DNA from: Archegozetes longisetosus
Lineage: Eukaryota > Arthropoda > Arachnida > Sarcoptiformes > Trhypochthoniidae
Direction: 5' to 3'
Assembly: GCA_018873245.2 (NCBI GenBank)
Contig: JAEMBT020000004.1
Coordinates: forward strand, 5,628,573-5,692,572
Length of the DNA: 64,000 nt
Translations under genes and position numbers: made by a program
In this document: piece by piece, positions 1 to 21,015 of the stretch
Position numbering within the stretch: position 1 is the stretch's first letter
Layout: each line of letters begins with the position of its first letter
Notes under the pieces: generated by a model
Seen by the model: only the letters and a program-made list of their open reading frames with translations
What the model was told of the DNA's origin: nothing
Database searches by the model: none

Positions 1-209
1 AACTGTTAGCTTTCAAGTAAAAATTTTCTCAAAATAAACAAATCAAAGAAGTAAAGAAAATTTTAAATTAAGGAGCTCTTCACGTTTCACAGTCATCGAA
101 GCATTTAGCTGTTTTACAAATTAACATTCCTTAATTGATCTATTTTTCGGAATATCACTCAAAAAGTATGCAAAATAAAAAATGTTAGAGAAGATAATGA
201 ATCGTCTGA

Positions 210-1036
210 CTCTTTAGTCGATCTTTAGTCGAGTCATACAAACAGAACATCAAAAACAGAGCTGAATATCTGAGTCTCAATAAATTTGCGGACACGATAC
301 TCGATTTCAAGTATTTGTTGAATGGTCGCAAACTCGATTTGAAAAGTATTGTGATTATCTAACCCTCTCACCAATATTCCGATTCTTGACAAACATTTGG
401 TCATCACTAGAGAACAAAATATCGAGTAGAGTGGTCAATTGATGCGACTCTCAGTGCGAAAGTCAAGTGTTTCTGTGCCGAACGAGTTATTGAATTCAAT
501 CAGCATTTGCTCGAATTGATTTAAATTTTGAAACTGAAAATTTTTAAAACTGATAAATGGTCCTAATGTATTGAATATATGAGCTTCACTTGTAATCCAC
601 AAGATCGACAATGAGAACAACTTTGATATTCAAATACTAACAGAGACTTTATGTGGTTTAGCGATCGTTCAATTCGACGCGAAGGAATGTATGGACCAGT
701 TCTCATATTATCTGAATGAAAGGACCGAATTGGTAACCAAAGTAGCGAAATATGATGATTGCGACCACACACACTATGGAAGAACTGTTCTCGAAAATGA
801 TTAAAATTTGTTGTCTAGTCTTGTGCCTACTATTTGCGAACTTGCAAATCCATTGTATATGTTCGTCAAATTTTGAACAGAATAAGAACTGCAAAATTGA
901 GACAATAGATAGACATGAAAAAAATTTTACTTTATTAATTGATCTGGTCTCATATTTTTTTTTCAAAATGTTGCATTTCATACCGCCTCGTGGGAACTCT
1001 TATCTCAGTCTTGTAATTAATGACCCTTTATCTTGA
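210..1036 (+). pseudogene. Coding-like patch in several frames, unidentified
   Basis: The patch is less AT-rich than its surroundings and carries successive protein-like open stretches on the plus strand: 210-362 (containing LNKFADTILDFKYLLNGRKL), 361-429, 583-804 (containing LCGLAIVQFDAKECMDQFSY) and 752-1036. The last has a hydrophobic, signal-like start (KICCLVLCLLFA). The stretches lie in different frames, are separated by stops, and show no obvious splice pairs. I do not recognise the family. A decayed gene copy or mobile-element fragment is the simplest reading; exons of a gene entering from the left are possible. Minus-strand frames here look less protein-like. Confidence 0.2.
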
Positions 1037-2699
1037 GATTAAGTGCATATTATTTACTTTAAAATATTTCAGTTAGAAAGCATGCGTTTCATTTCATGTT
1101 TGCTCACTAAAGATAATTTTTATGTGTCATTTAAATTGTAATTTTGATACTTAATCAACTTATTATGTGTAGCAAAACTTTCAGTTCAATCAATTTTTGG
1201 AAACATATCTTATGATTCCGCGAAATCTACCACGAGGTCAGATCTCGTTTTCATGACTATAATAGGCTTCTTATGTATTGAAAGCTTTGAAATTATGTTT
1301 CATTCTTTTTTTACGTAATCTTTATTATTTAAGGTTTTTATGGCGTGCAATAGTATCTCAATAAAAGTTATAAACTTTATGATAGAATACTTTCTGAAGA
1401 CTTATTTCAACTTTTGAATAGTATTTTTGATGTCTCGCAATTTCTTAGTATCGTTAAAGTAAAATAACTTTTTAGAATTGAAATAATAAACATAAGTTAC
1501 AATAACTTTTAAATAGTTCACACTAAACAATCACTGAGTTATATGATTACTCTGTACTCGACTTTTATAGTGGTCTTAAAAGTGCTCTAAACCCTTTAAT
1601 GTTTTTATATTTGTGCAAAAATAGCTTAAAGTAAAAGTAATACAAACTAAAAATTGAAGTAACTGACAAGTAAGTCAAGAAATTTAGGCATTAGACCAAA
1701 AGCTAATTTTGAGGTAAATCTTTGTACAAGAAAGATTTATGAGCATTTCAGTTTGGGCTCAATTTGAGTTTAGTCTCAAGTGGGATGTGTACTAATCATA
1801 TTGAATCTGATTGATTGAAATGTACTTTTCCTATATAAAGCCTATTGTGTCATGATTCTTAATTTAAATTGTTCACTATTTTTACCTCACTCTTCCGTAA
1901 TTATCACAATCAAGTAAACTTCAGATTCAAACATATAGAACTTTTAGTGTTGAGTTAGAGACAGATTTGGTTAAGAAGTTTCAGTTAGGATGCCTACTTG
2001 TGCGCCAGAAGCTTGACTGGCTCTCCCACTGTTTTGCTTGTGATTAAGTGCTTGTGTTCATGTGGCCGAGATGTGTGAGCTATAATTGTTTCATTTGTAA
2101 TTAATTTTCATTTCAAACAGCTGCTAGACATCGGAATGAGTGATATACGAGATGATTCTTATTACGAATTAAGTTTTCGACATATTTTTGATAAATGAAA
2201 GATGTCTTAAAAAAGATACTAAAGTTGTAAAAAGTTTACGAAACAACTACTTTTTGGCTCTTCCTCCACACTTCCTGTATTTGATAAGTCACAGATGGAT
2301 ATTTCATTAATTACAACTTAAAACTATACTCATCTCACAAATTTGAATAACGATTTAAAGGACATAATTGTATTGGTTTTGACTGTTCTCACCAAAATTT
2401 CTACTCTATTCAACTTAGAACTTGAAAAAACATGTTTTAGTTTGACATTAATATCTAAAAACAATGATTTTGTGAACTGAAAAATTGAAAGGAGTAACGA
2501 AGTAAATGGACGTAATTGATGTTTGGCAAATAGAGGCTGAAATGTTATTTCAATAGCTCATGAAAGGTTTATTTTGATAATAATGTAATTCCTGTTTTAG
2601 TGTTTATTTAGTATTATTTAATGCAAACAATCGTCTCACTACTTATTAAACAAATTAATGAAATATTTTCGTAAAACAAATCTATAGAGGAGTCGAATA
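1037..2699. other. Intergenic, upstream of the RhoGAP gene
   Basis: AT-rich sequence without a supportable gene. A ctatag|agg acceptor-like site at 2682-2690 just before the RhoGAP ATG could end a 5'-UTR intron. No convincing core promoter was seen. Confidence 0.4.
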
Positions 2700-5600
2700 A
2701 TGAGTTCATCAAATGGTATAACATATGAATCGATGTTAACGTATCTGAAAAATGCCGAAAAACAGATCGATTCAACTCTTGATGTGAACTGTTATTTAAA
2801 TCCGTTTGACTTCAAACACAGTTACGAGACTATAAATGATCTTCAGATCTATTGCGACACTCTTTTCAACCATTTGTGCGACGAATTAACGCAATTGTCA
2901 CCAATTAATAAACATTTAAATCAATTTGATTCCACTAATTCTATTGATTATAACTTCAACAATAATAACAACAATGAAATCAAAAACATTACAATTTATG
3001 GCAATAATGGTAAGAATGAAATGAAACCAATTGTTGGTTTCGATTCAGTTGACAGCAATTCTCAATCAGCAGAAAGTGGTTCACATTCGCCAACACTTTT
3101 GACAAATAATAACAGTGTTGACGAAAGTGACAGTTTAGTCAATAGTATTCCTTCTCCTCTCAGTAGTAATAGTAATAACAGTAATATTAATACAATTAGC
3201 AGTACTTCTAGTGATCATAAATCGTTCGTTCAGTTCAAATAATAATAATAATAGTAATAATAATAGTAATTATCATATAAGTTACCATCGATTGAGCTTT
3301 TATGAGAATAATGATGAAGTCGCGGCCGAATTATTGACTGCTAAACAATTACATAAAATCGTAAGTCTTTCTAATCATATTTTTTATAATTGATTAAATT
3401 TTTTTCAGTGTATTTTCTTGATATTTTTGTTGTAATGACATTTTATAAAATCTTTAATAAGTTTAATCTTTTTTTGAATCATGCAATACATCGAAATAAG
3501 AGTTTTAGTGCTTTTTTATTGAATAGTTATTGATATGATATCAATATTTCTGACTAATCAGAAAATTAGTAAATAATATAAATCGCAAAAAAATCTAATT
3601 TTAGATATCCTTTAATCTCATATAAGAATCGATAAAATAATACTTAAGAAGACAAATAATTACTCAAGAAGATTGATTCAAATTGAACTTAGCTAATGTT
3701 GACTCAAATAGATTGAATTGGGTTTACGTATTGAGTGGTTTATCATTGATTTTAGGCATTAATTTAATATTATTATTGAGAAGAAGGCGTTAAACATAAT
3801 AAAAGCTATTTTAGTACCCCTATGGGAGATCTCAATTTAAAAAATCATTCTTATTTGACTTCTACTCATTTATGTTCTCATGTATTCATAGTATTGTTAA
3901 GTGATATTTAACATTAAATAATTTAACATAAATCACAACTCTGAAGGCGGACAGCATTTCAATTATGAGAACGTTGCACTTGCTTTCGATCCTTTGGATC
4001 CGGGAATCAAATATTATATCATTTAATATATGCTGATTAAGAGCGCTCGCAGTTTGGGTTTAGTTTTATTAGTTTTGTGGGTCGAGCACTGACGACTCAG
4101 TCCTATCTTCTCATAAAAATAGTTCGAAAGGTTATGACTTCAAATATGAAAAACTTTAAACTCAACTAAAAATTTAGTTTAGATCAATGTTTCCTTCACT
4201 CATTATTGATTAAACTAAAAATATTTTTTCAATTCATTGTTTTCAAATAATTTAGGTGCTTGCGCAACAATTTGAAGCCTTCAATATTGATTTGAAGGGC
4301 TTTTAGCCTCAATGTTCAGACGTGTAGACATGAAATTGATACAAACGCCTCTTTTTCATTTACTATTATTAGAGATTCAGTCATACCGACGTCTTAGTAA
4401 TCAATTTTGATCAGGTTTTCATTACTGAGAAATAATACAATTTTAGTCTCTTTCTAATGCTTAGATACCAAAGTATTTCAGAGTCACTTAGCATTAGGTG
4501 GAGTTTACTTTTTTTTTAATTATTTACTCTTATCTATTGAAAGTTAATTATATCTATGAATTTAAAACTGTGCCAAAACCAACGGTAAACTATTTAAAGC
4601 TATTTTTTCAACTGAAGCGTGAATAAAGTGACGTGAAAACTTTAAAATTAATACATTTAATCCATTGCATGCCTCTAGTAATCAGATGTATTAATGCAAA
4701 AACACATTAACTTTATTACAGAGACAACAGTTAGGCTTTCATAACTACAAAACACTAAGTGCATTGTCATCTACAAAGCAATCCTTTTCTACACTTCCGA
4801 AACGTACACCTCTTTTTTGGGTGTCATTTCGATCTAATCCAGTCATACACTTGTGGTCTTGTTTTGCCCCCTTTTATTGAAAAGTCTTTGGTTTTCTTAT
4901 CGCAAAAAAGGAATCAATTCTGTCGGCATTTTTCGCAAGTCAGGCGTCAAGTCAAGGATTATGTCTTTGAGAGAACAAGCAGAAGAAGGAATCGACATTA
5001 ACTTTGCTGATGCCTGTGTTTACGATATCGCAGATGTGACCAAAACTTGGTTTAGAGAACTTAAACCTAAACAACTTTTAACTCAACAAATCATTAGTTT
5101 GTTTAAGGAAAATAAGAAAGAGTTCACACTATGCGCAGTTCCCGACGCACAGAGAGCCATTCTCCAAATAGTTCTTAGATTTCTAGCTCTTATTTCTAAC
5201 AATTCTAGTGTTAATCAAATGAATTCACATAATCTGGCTATTTGTTTGACCCCTTCCTTATGTGAATGCGATGGCGATCAACAACTATTTGATGCTCAGA
5301 AGTGCCTTGAATTTTGTATCGATCACTGCGAAACTTTGTTCGTTATTTCTGTCAATTCGTATTCAATTCCTAATTGTATAGACTCTGAAGATCTACTTCC
5401 ATGTAAACATGAATCGACTGCAGTTATAGAATGCGGACCAAACGATATTCTCAATCGTGTTCTTTATGAAAGGTTTCTAATAATTCTAGAAAATCCTTAA
5501 TTGTCTTACATTATTAATTCTAAATCTTTTGATATCTAGGAATTTAATCGATCCAACAATTTCCGAATGGAGTGTTGCTGAAGAAGTTTCATCAAATAGC

Positions 5601-6297
5601 GACACTTTCATAATGAAACTAGAATTGAGTGCATTTCTTCCCATTAAAAGCATAATTGTTCAAAGAAGTTGGAGAATTAATAGTCAAAATAATATGGAAA
5701 TTATAGAAAACGGCTATTTGTATGAATCTCGTTGGTCTCTGACCACTGTTGGCGACGGAAAAACACTCGTCGCACATATGATTGCACTCGATCTCAGGTA
5801 TGATCTATAGTATAGAGAGGAGTCAGGGATCCTGGCAAATAAAAGTCCCCCAATCCCGAAAAAATTTGTATAATTTGCCGGCAAATTATAAAAACACTTT
5901 GAAAGCAAAAAGTTGGAATTTAAGCGTAAACAATTTTTACGCATGCGGATGTGACTAATACTAATTGAAAAGAAGGCATAACACCTTAGGGAATTGCGAT
6001 TAAGTAGAAATTTGTTATTAATAGCTTTACAAAACTATTTCATGTAAAAGTTTATTGAAAGTTGCAATTTCGGGATCGGCAAATCAAACTGACTCATCCA
6101 GGGAACGCCCTTCTCTACTATAATACTATTGAAATATACTTAACAAACATACTAATTAATCAACATCTATTATTAGAGGGCATTCGTATGATTGGTACAC
6201 GTCCACATTCCCTGCAATTCATAACTTGCAATTATATCGTTTGGCCCAATCATTCCTCGTCAACAAAGACAGTTCATTGAAAATATCCGATGTTTGA
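2700..6297 (+). CDS. RhoGAP-START protein, DLC1/STARD13/crossveinless-c family, frame broken by three extra bases
   Basis: The family activates Rho GTP hydrolysis at the cell cortex and at adhesions and carries a lipid-binding-type START domain. Exons seen: 2700-3360, 4722-5472, 5540-5797, 6177-6297, with gtaagt/ttacag, gtttct/ctag and gtatga/ttag borders and compatible phases, giving about 595 codons. Exon 1 encodes an Asn/Ser-rich region. Exon 2 encodes the RhoGAP domain, with the arginine-finger motif GIFRKSGVKSRI (Arg codon at 4934) and NLAICLTPSL. The START domain follows: IIVQRSWRIN, then LDLR joined to GHSYDWYTSTF, as in family members. An in-frame TAG at 2685 precedes the chosen ATG. 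To stay in frame the reading must drop one base near 3229-3242, one in the T6 run at 4813-4818 and one in the A6 run at 4904-4909. No SAM domain is visible, and the usual LPEPL motif reads LKPKQL. It is either a recent pseudogene or a locus with assembly indels. AATAAA at 6610 may serve polyadenylation. Confidence 0.82.
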
Positions 6298-7707
6298 CAT
6301 AATAGTTGATCAAATTGAGAGACAATGAGATTACTATTGTATTTAAGTTTGCATTTTTCAGAAAATGAAGTGATAGGCCGTACAAATCACATCATTTTAG
6401 ATTGTATTGTAAAACACAGGGATTTATATAACATTTTAATATAATTCATATATATTTTTATCGAGTCTTCAGCAATCGTCAAAGTCAGTCAAAGATTAGT
6501 CAATTTATACGGAGATTGTGCAAAACGTTACGATTTGACTCATCTTAAAAGGGTTTACCTCGAATTAAGTTGATTTTGGGATTTAGTTGAAACATTTAGT
6601 ACATAACAGAATAAACAAATCTAACTCAATTCTGATAAGCTAGCTAGATTTGGGAATATTAATTGTGTAAAATATAATTTGGAAAATAGTTTAGTTGTTT
6701 GTTTCAAACCCTTTTAGAATGAGTCCAATCAAAGTGGTTGACAATTATTGAGGCAGTCTTATTATTTTATATAATTAATATTAAATAAGTTTGTTATATA
6801 TATATTTATATTTACTCCAACTTAACGTCATATAAAATGATTCTTATATATTTTCTATTGTTACCTTATTTTATATATGTTTCAAATCAAATTAAAGATG
6901 ACTTATTTATGATAAGCCTATATTTTTTTTAATTAGTTATCAATTCACAATTAATCACTTTATACGGCACACTCTTCTAAACGTTGGTATTTATTTTAAC
7001 GATTAAGTCAAGTCAAATATTTCAATTGAGATACCAATTTGTTAACTCGTTCGGATTTGGTTTTATATCTCTTATCATTTAAATGTCATTTTATTCGCTT
7101 AAAACAATACTTCACTGTATATCTATAACTATTTGGTTAATTAAAAACTTACCTTTTTCACGATTAAACATTTAATTATCATTCAAATCTTGTTTCACTT
7201 TCACTTCACTCAATTGTGTTTAGTAATGAACGTTAGCTAAAATTAGTCAATTCCTAACAAGTCTGGTATTTCTATATTTATATTCAACTATGCGTAACAA
7301 TATCATTGACTCATAAGATCAACTCTGGTCTCTTACCATTTTATAAAGTGTCGTCATTCTAATGGTTCATGCACTCCGTTGGTTTGGTTAGTCCAAGGCA
7401 AATTTCAATACAACAATCATTAACAAACATTGTTTGCCATCAATATTTTTGGTCAACTAGACAATTGATGAATCAGAAAAATGGACTGAATCTTGCCTAA
7501 ATGAAGTAAAACTAGTAAATGTGGGCAATGTTTTAATGACAATAAATCATTAATCATTACATTCATATGCATCGAAATACTAATAATATAAACTTACAAT
7601 ATATAATAGATGATTAGGAGTTAAAGTTATTTTATTGTACAATTCAACTTCAAATTTAAATATCTTTTCACTACAACATTAGTGATTGATTTAATTTAAT
7701 ATACAAG
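6298..7707. other. Convergent intergenic region between RhoGAP and KDM5
   Basis: This 1.4-kb AT-rich spacer holds the 3' UTRs of two tail-to-tail genes. No ORF or RNA gene is supportable here. Confidence 0.5.
7631..7636 (-). promoter_or_regulatory. Probable polyadenylation signal of KDM5
   Basis: Reads AATAAA on the minus strand, about 70 nt downstream of the KDM5 stop codon. It is the first canonical signal after that stop. In such AT-rich DNA the hexamer also occurs by chance. Confidence 0.45.
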
Positions 7708-16599
<8,892 letters not shown>

Positions 16600-16806
16600 A
16601 TGAAAACTGCCTCACTCTGGTATCTGACTTTGTTTTGCCTATGCTTTCTAAATGCCATTTTCACATGTGACTCATTAGCATAACCAGGGGCATTCTGGAA
16701 ACTTTGCAAAATTAGCAATATTGCAAAATGTACACGGATGGTTTGCAATCTGCAAAACAATCGTTCGAGAATGCGAGTCATATTCTCGAACAACTGCAAA
16801 ACATAG
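16600..16806 (+). pseudogene. Signal-peptide-like small ORF interrupted by a stop
   Basis: ATG at 16600 opens a 27-codon frame with a textbook signal-peptide profile: a Lys near the start, then a hydrophobic core (YLTLFCLCFLNAIF). It meets TAA at 16681. The same frame continues open to TAG at 16804 with four more cysteines in a basic, Asn-rich tail. This could be a disrupted small secreted Cys-containing peptide gene, a first exon, or chance: other frames here are also open (plus 16728-16940, minus 16575-16853). No family is recognised. The tail overlaps an inverted repeat. Confidence 0.22.
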
Positions 16807-16836
16807 GGCGATTGCAAATAGTAGATCGCAAACCAT
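16738..16836. repeat. 99-bp imperfect inverted repeat (hairpin)
   Basis: The outer arms ATGGTTTGCAATCT and AGATCGCAAACCAT pair at 13 of 14 positions. The inner arms GTTCGAGAAT (16763-16772) and ATTCTCGAAC (16782-16791) pair perfectly around a 9-nt loop. A CAATC/GATTG pair lies between them. The motif TTGCAAAA recurs in and around it. It may be a small foldback element or a structured RNA. Confidence 0.55.
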
Positions 16837-16940
16837 TCATGAGTATTATACACTCGGTTCCAATAATGTGTGATGATCTCGGATTAATCAGTGATAACTT
16901 TGGGAGCAAACTAAGGGTAACATATATAATCAAATATTAA

Positions 16941-19880
16941 AATATTAATATCATTGAGTTTTATTAATTAGTCATTGCAAATATATATTTCAAAGTTTTT
17001 ACTCACTATGGACAAATTGTATGATAAACAAGTCAAACCTTAAAAGTTTATATTCTTCAACTCTATTTGGTTAGTAAATGTGCATTAAAACTATTAGTCC
17101 GCATATAAAAGAAATAATTACTAATCCAGCCCTACAAACTTTACTCCTCACGCATCATCATGGGATGAGATGCTTACATATATTATTGGAACCGAGTGTA
17201 CACTTTTGTAACAATGCTATTTTTGCAGTTTCTAGAATCCAATCTCAGCAATTTAAATTTGATAGACCTAAAAATGTTGGGTTGTGCTGTTAATTCAAGT
17301 TAAAATTAAGAGCCATAGATTTGCTCACTTTATTTTGGATGAATACTCGATGCTGAGAAAGTCTGATGAGGATTAGGGTCACCCTGACCTGACAGCTGGA
17401 TGCAGCAATCAGTCTATTATAATTGAAACAAAGCTCGATAATATAGATCCATAATGGGATTGACAAAATAAAGTTCTAGAAGGTTTTATTTTTAAAAATC
17501 CACTGATATGCAGCTGGTTTTTGAAGAAAGCTGTACTCACCTCTGAAGGTTTACTTCATACCAGTTTTGAGTGCTAGATGGGACTTCTATCTCAATAAAG
17601 TCCTCCAAATACTTTCTTTCATTCACATATATGTTTGAAATCCGTGTCTGACATTCAAGTAACTATAAACTACTTACTATACCATCAGTTTGGGAATAAA
17701 TTAGAGAAGTAAAAAATTCTAATACTGTACTTGGAAAGCTTTGGTGTGAGGTTAAATAATTAGTTGAGCTAGATAATCGATTTAGAACTGAAAAGTTCAA
17801 TGCATAATTTCTTGGATTAGGATATAAAATAACACAATGGTACTGAATGCAGAGAGTCTGTCAGTTTCATCTTTTTTCGCACTCAATCTCCAGATATAAT
17901 TCTCAAGCGTGTCATCAATTGAACAAAAAACTTTATCTGCAGCCACAAATTATTTAAATGTTTTGCACTTAATGTTTCACTTGGGAAATAAATTTAACAG
18001 TAAAACAAAAATAGCGAAAGAGAATTTGTAACGATAGAGAATAGAGTAGACATAAAAATTATGAAATTTCTATTTGATTGTAAAAGAAAAGCAACATACA
18101 AGTAGTATGTCAAATTTTTATGAATTCTCTCTTACATTTAGGGTTTCTATACTCAATGCTATAGACTAACTGATTTATAAAATTTTCATCCTAATGTAAA
18201 TTTAACGTAATTTGATCAAGATTAATTATATTTACGTCTTAAAAATTAACATCTTACTTTGTTTCTCACAAGCAAAGAGTATTAATTTCTTCATTAAACA
18301 GAAGAGATTGCGTAATATTGAAAAGTTTACCGCATAACCCAATTGAATGATCATTTGCGCAATAATTGATTAAGTGTGGCTTCAAATCATAATACATTTA
18401 CTTAATCTTGACTGAGGATCTAGTTAATAAATCTCAGTGTTTGACTTGAGTTTTTATGGAACTTAAGACGTTGTCATATTGTTCACAGATGATTAAGTCG
18501 TTAAAACTTTAATTAAACTGATGGTTAGAGTGTTTGCAGAGAAGAAAGATTGTAAAGTTTGATAGAGCGAAGCCTGCAATATCGGTCTGCTTATTAACAT
18601 TTTACTACATTTTGATCTGCATTACACCTAATATTTATGAACATGCCATTTATTCATATCTTTTTAATTAATCGTTTAATCAAATTTATTATTATTTCTA
18701 TTATAGTAACACTTTTGGTTATGCAGAATGCAAAGTTATTATAATATAATATGCAAATTTACCTGAAAGAATGTTAGTGATAAGAATGAAATAGGTTTTA
18801 AAAGTAATTAATGTTTTTGTTTTGTGTTAAAAAAGTGGCAGTTTGAAAAATGATTTGTCACTTTTTCTATTACACGGATAATAAGTCGTGAGAAATCGAT
18901 TGAAAGATTGAAAAAAAATCTGGTTAGAAAATTTTCCGATAAATCAGATTGGATGAATAATTTTTCTATCGTGCAGTGGACTTTCAATATTTCCAAATTG
19001 AATTGATTTCATGGTTACAAGAGTTTCAATTATTATTGTTATTCTAAGGAACAAAACTGAATCCATAGTTTCCCAGATATTCTTTTCATCTATTCAAAGC
19101 ACATTCCTATAGATTAAAATTGTGTTGTATTGAAGCCGTAGTAGTTGTAAAGTGAATGGAGCTATAATTTAATATTATGTTTCAAATAATATAGAGAATG
19201 ACTGAAAGGCCTTACGCAATACTGCATAAGCTTTTAAAACAAGTTGCTTTGTTTAAAAGTTTACCCAACATGAGCTTGTAAAATATCTAAAGAACAGAAA
19301 GCTGAAAACAGTGGATTCGAAATGAAATGATAGATTGAGATTATTTTATCTGTTGAAAAGAGACGGCGTTACTTCTTCTTTACTGGTTAGAATCAATTGT
19401 TAGAATTAGTTGAGAGATGTATTGATCAAATGTTAGAGGTTTAGGAAAACTAATTCGTAAGTTAGTCTAAGGCCTAGTTTATTGTGAAATCCATTATATG
19501 TCCTAAGATATCGCTTAGAAGCATAATATTATTCGTGATTTTATTGATGTCAATATCCATGAGACAAGCGCTGGTTATCTTAAGCTCGTGACAAACATAG
19601 AGAAAAATGACACTTCTTACTATGCACCACTAGCACAGTATATGGGATTAGGACTATTATGAATAAAGCTTATATAGAATACAGAGTACGAGTCAGTATA
19701 TGAGAGATAGTTGTATAACTTGTGCTCCTATGCTTCCTTCCAATTGATTGAATGTCAACAACAATGCATGTTTGCCTTCATTATCAAAGTCGTCCTGGTT
19801 TTACAGCCTGAAGGCAGCAGAAGAATGAGAAAAGTGAATCGGTAAAGAATGCAAACTAGAATAAAATAGGAGGCCAGTTT
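16941..19880. other. Gene-poor AT-rich region
   Basis: Only short unconvincing reading frames (for example plus 17078-17293) without recognisable motifs or splice context. No RNA gene seen. Confidence 0.4.
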
Positions 19881-19930
19881 TCTTGATTTTATTGGTTCAT
19901 AATTTGTTATGGTGAGCTTGCAATTAACGC

Positions 19931-20310
19931 TTAATTGATTTGTTTAGTGGCAGCTGTTGTTTTGCGCTTTTGAGTTAACGCACCATCAAGTTCGCACGAT
20001 CGAGTTCTCTGGTTGAGCGTTTGGCATCTGTGCTTCAGAAACATAGTATTAGATTGAACACCAGTTAGCACGCTTTGCCTTAACTTATGGCAAAGTAAAG
20101 GTAGTTCACACTGGCGAACTATGAATAAGAGAACAAATACATAGATCAAAGTAGTTACCAATAAAGAAGTCAATAAAAGTGCCCAATTGTTAAGTGGAGC
20201 AGTCGCTGACCAGTCGCGGTAAATGCTTATTGGTTTGGGTTGAGAAAAATACGGTTGAATAAACAGTGGCAAGTTTTCCTTTAGTTTTCGTCTATTTCTT
20301 CTAGGATTGC
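19931..20310 (-). CDS. Possible terminal exon of an unidentified membrane protein
   Basis: The minus-strand frame is open from a tttaag acceptor (exon start 20310) to TAA at 19931, about 125 codons. It is less AT-rich than its surroundings. It starts basic (NPRRNRRKLK), has one strongly hydrophobic span (WALLLTSLLVTTLIYVFVLL) consistent with a transmembrane helix, then a Cys-containing, basic Thr/Lys-rich C-terminus. AATAAA follows on the minus strand at 19893-19888. No in-frame ATG is present, so it would need an upstream exon. An open minus-strand stretch at 20534-20355 (NFADANTKRCLGVCIHC) is a candidate, but I found no clean donor. Family unknown. Confidence 0.3.
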
Positions 20311-20929
20311 CTTAAAGGGATCATTGAGCTAAGAAATGTTATTTGATGCACACACTACAGTTGCTCATAAGTCGATACAATAGTGTTTTTCAAACTATTT
20401 CTCTCATCTGCCTCATACACATATAAGCAATGAATACATACCCCTAAACAACGTTTAGTATTCGCGTCAGCAAAGTTTGTCCAAAAGTTGGTACAAGAGA
20501 AATAAGAATGAATCAGAAACACTTTATGTTGAAACTAATTGTGCCCAAAAATGCTTTACAAGTTTATTTCTCGTTGCCGTCTTTGGCCATCATTTATTCT
20601 TGACTGTCAGTCCTAATTACGCGTGTGAAGGAAAAAGTTTTGTTTCTAAATCCTCTAAACGCGTACTAAAGCATTAGAAAAACAAGCAAATAATACGAGA
20701 GCTTTGAGCTTTCGGTTACTAAAATTCAGTAATCTGTCAACATTAACAAAGTTATGCACATTGGCGCCTGCCTTGCTTTCTAATAATATAATATAATAGT
20801 TAGTACAAGTACTAATACCACTACTTTTTTGTATAGTCAGGTTACCTTACGTAATAGTCTGATAGCTTATATAAAAAGCAAGCAAATCGAATAATGCATT
20901 TTCTACTCCTATACAGTAGACAAACTCTG

Positions 20930-21015
20930 AGCTCCTCTACTCTTTAGTTCTCTACTGTTCTCTTCACTTCTCTACTATTCTCTACTATTCTGTACTGTTC
21001 TGTGCTGTTCTGCTC
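20930..21015. repeat. Degenerate TCTACTATTC minisatellite
   Basis: Roughly 10-bp units of the type CTCTACTATT / CTGTACTGTT repeated in tandem with substitutions. Non-coding. Confidence 0.6.

Noticed and set aside
5529..5810. START-domain frame as a separate gene
   Set aside because: It is exon 3 of the RhoGAP gene; 67- and 379-bp introns connect it in phase on both sides.
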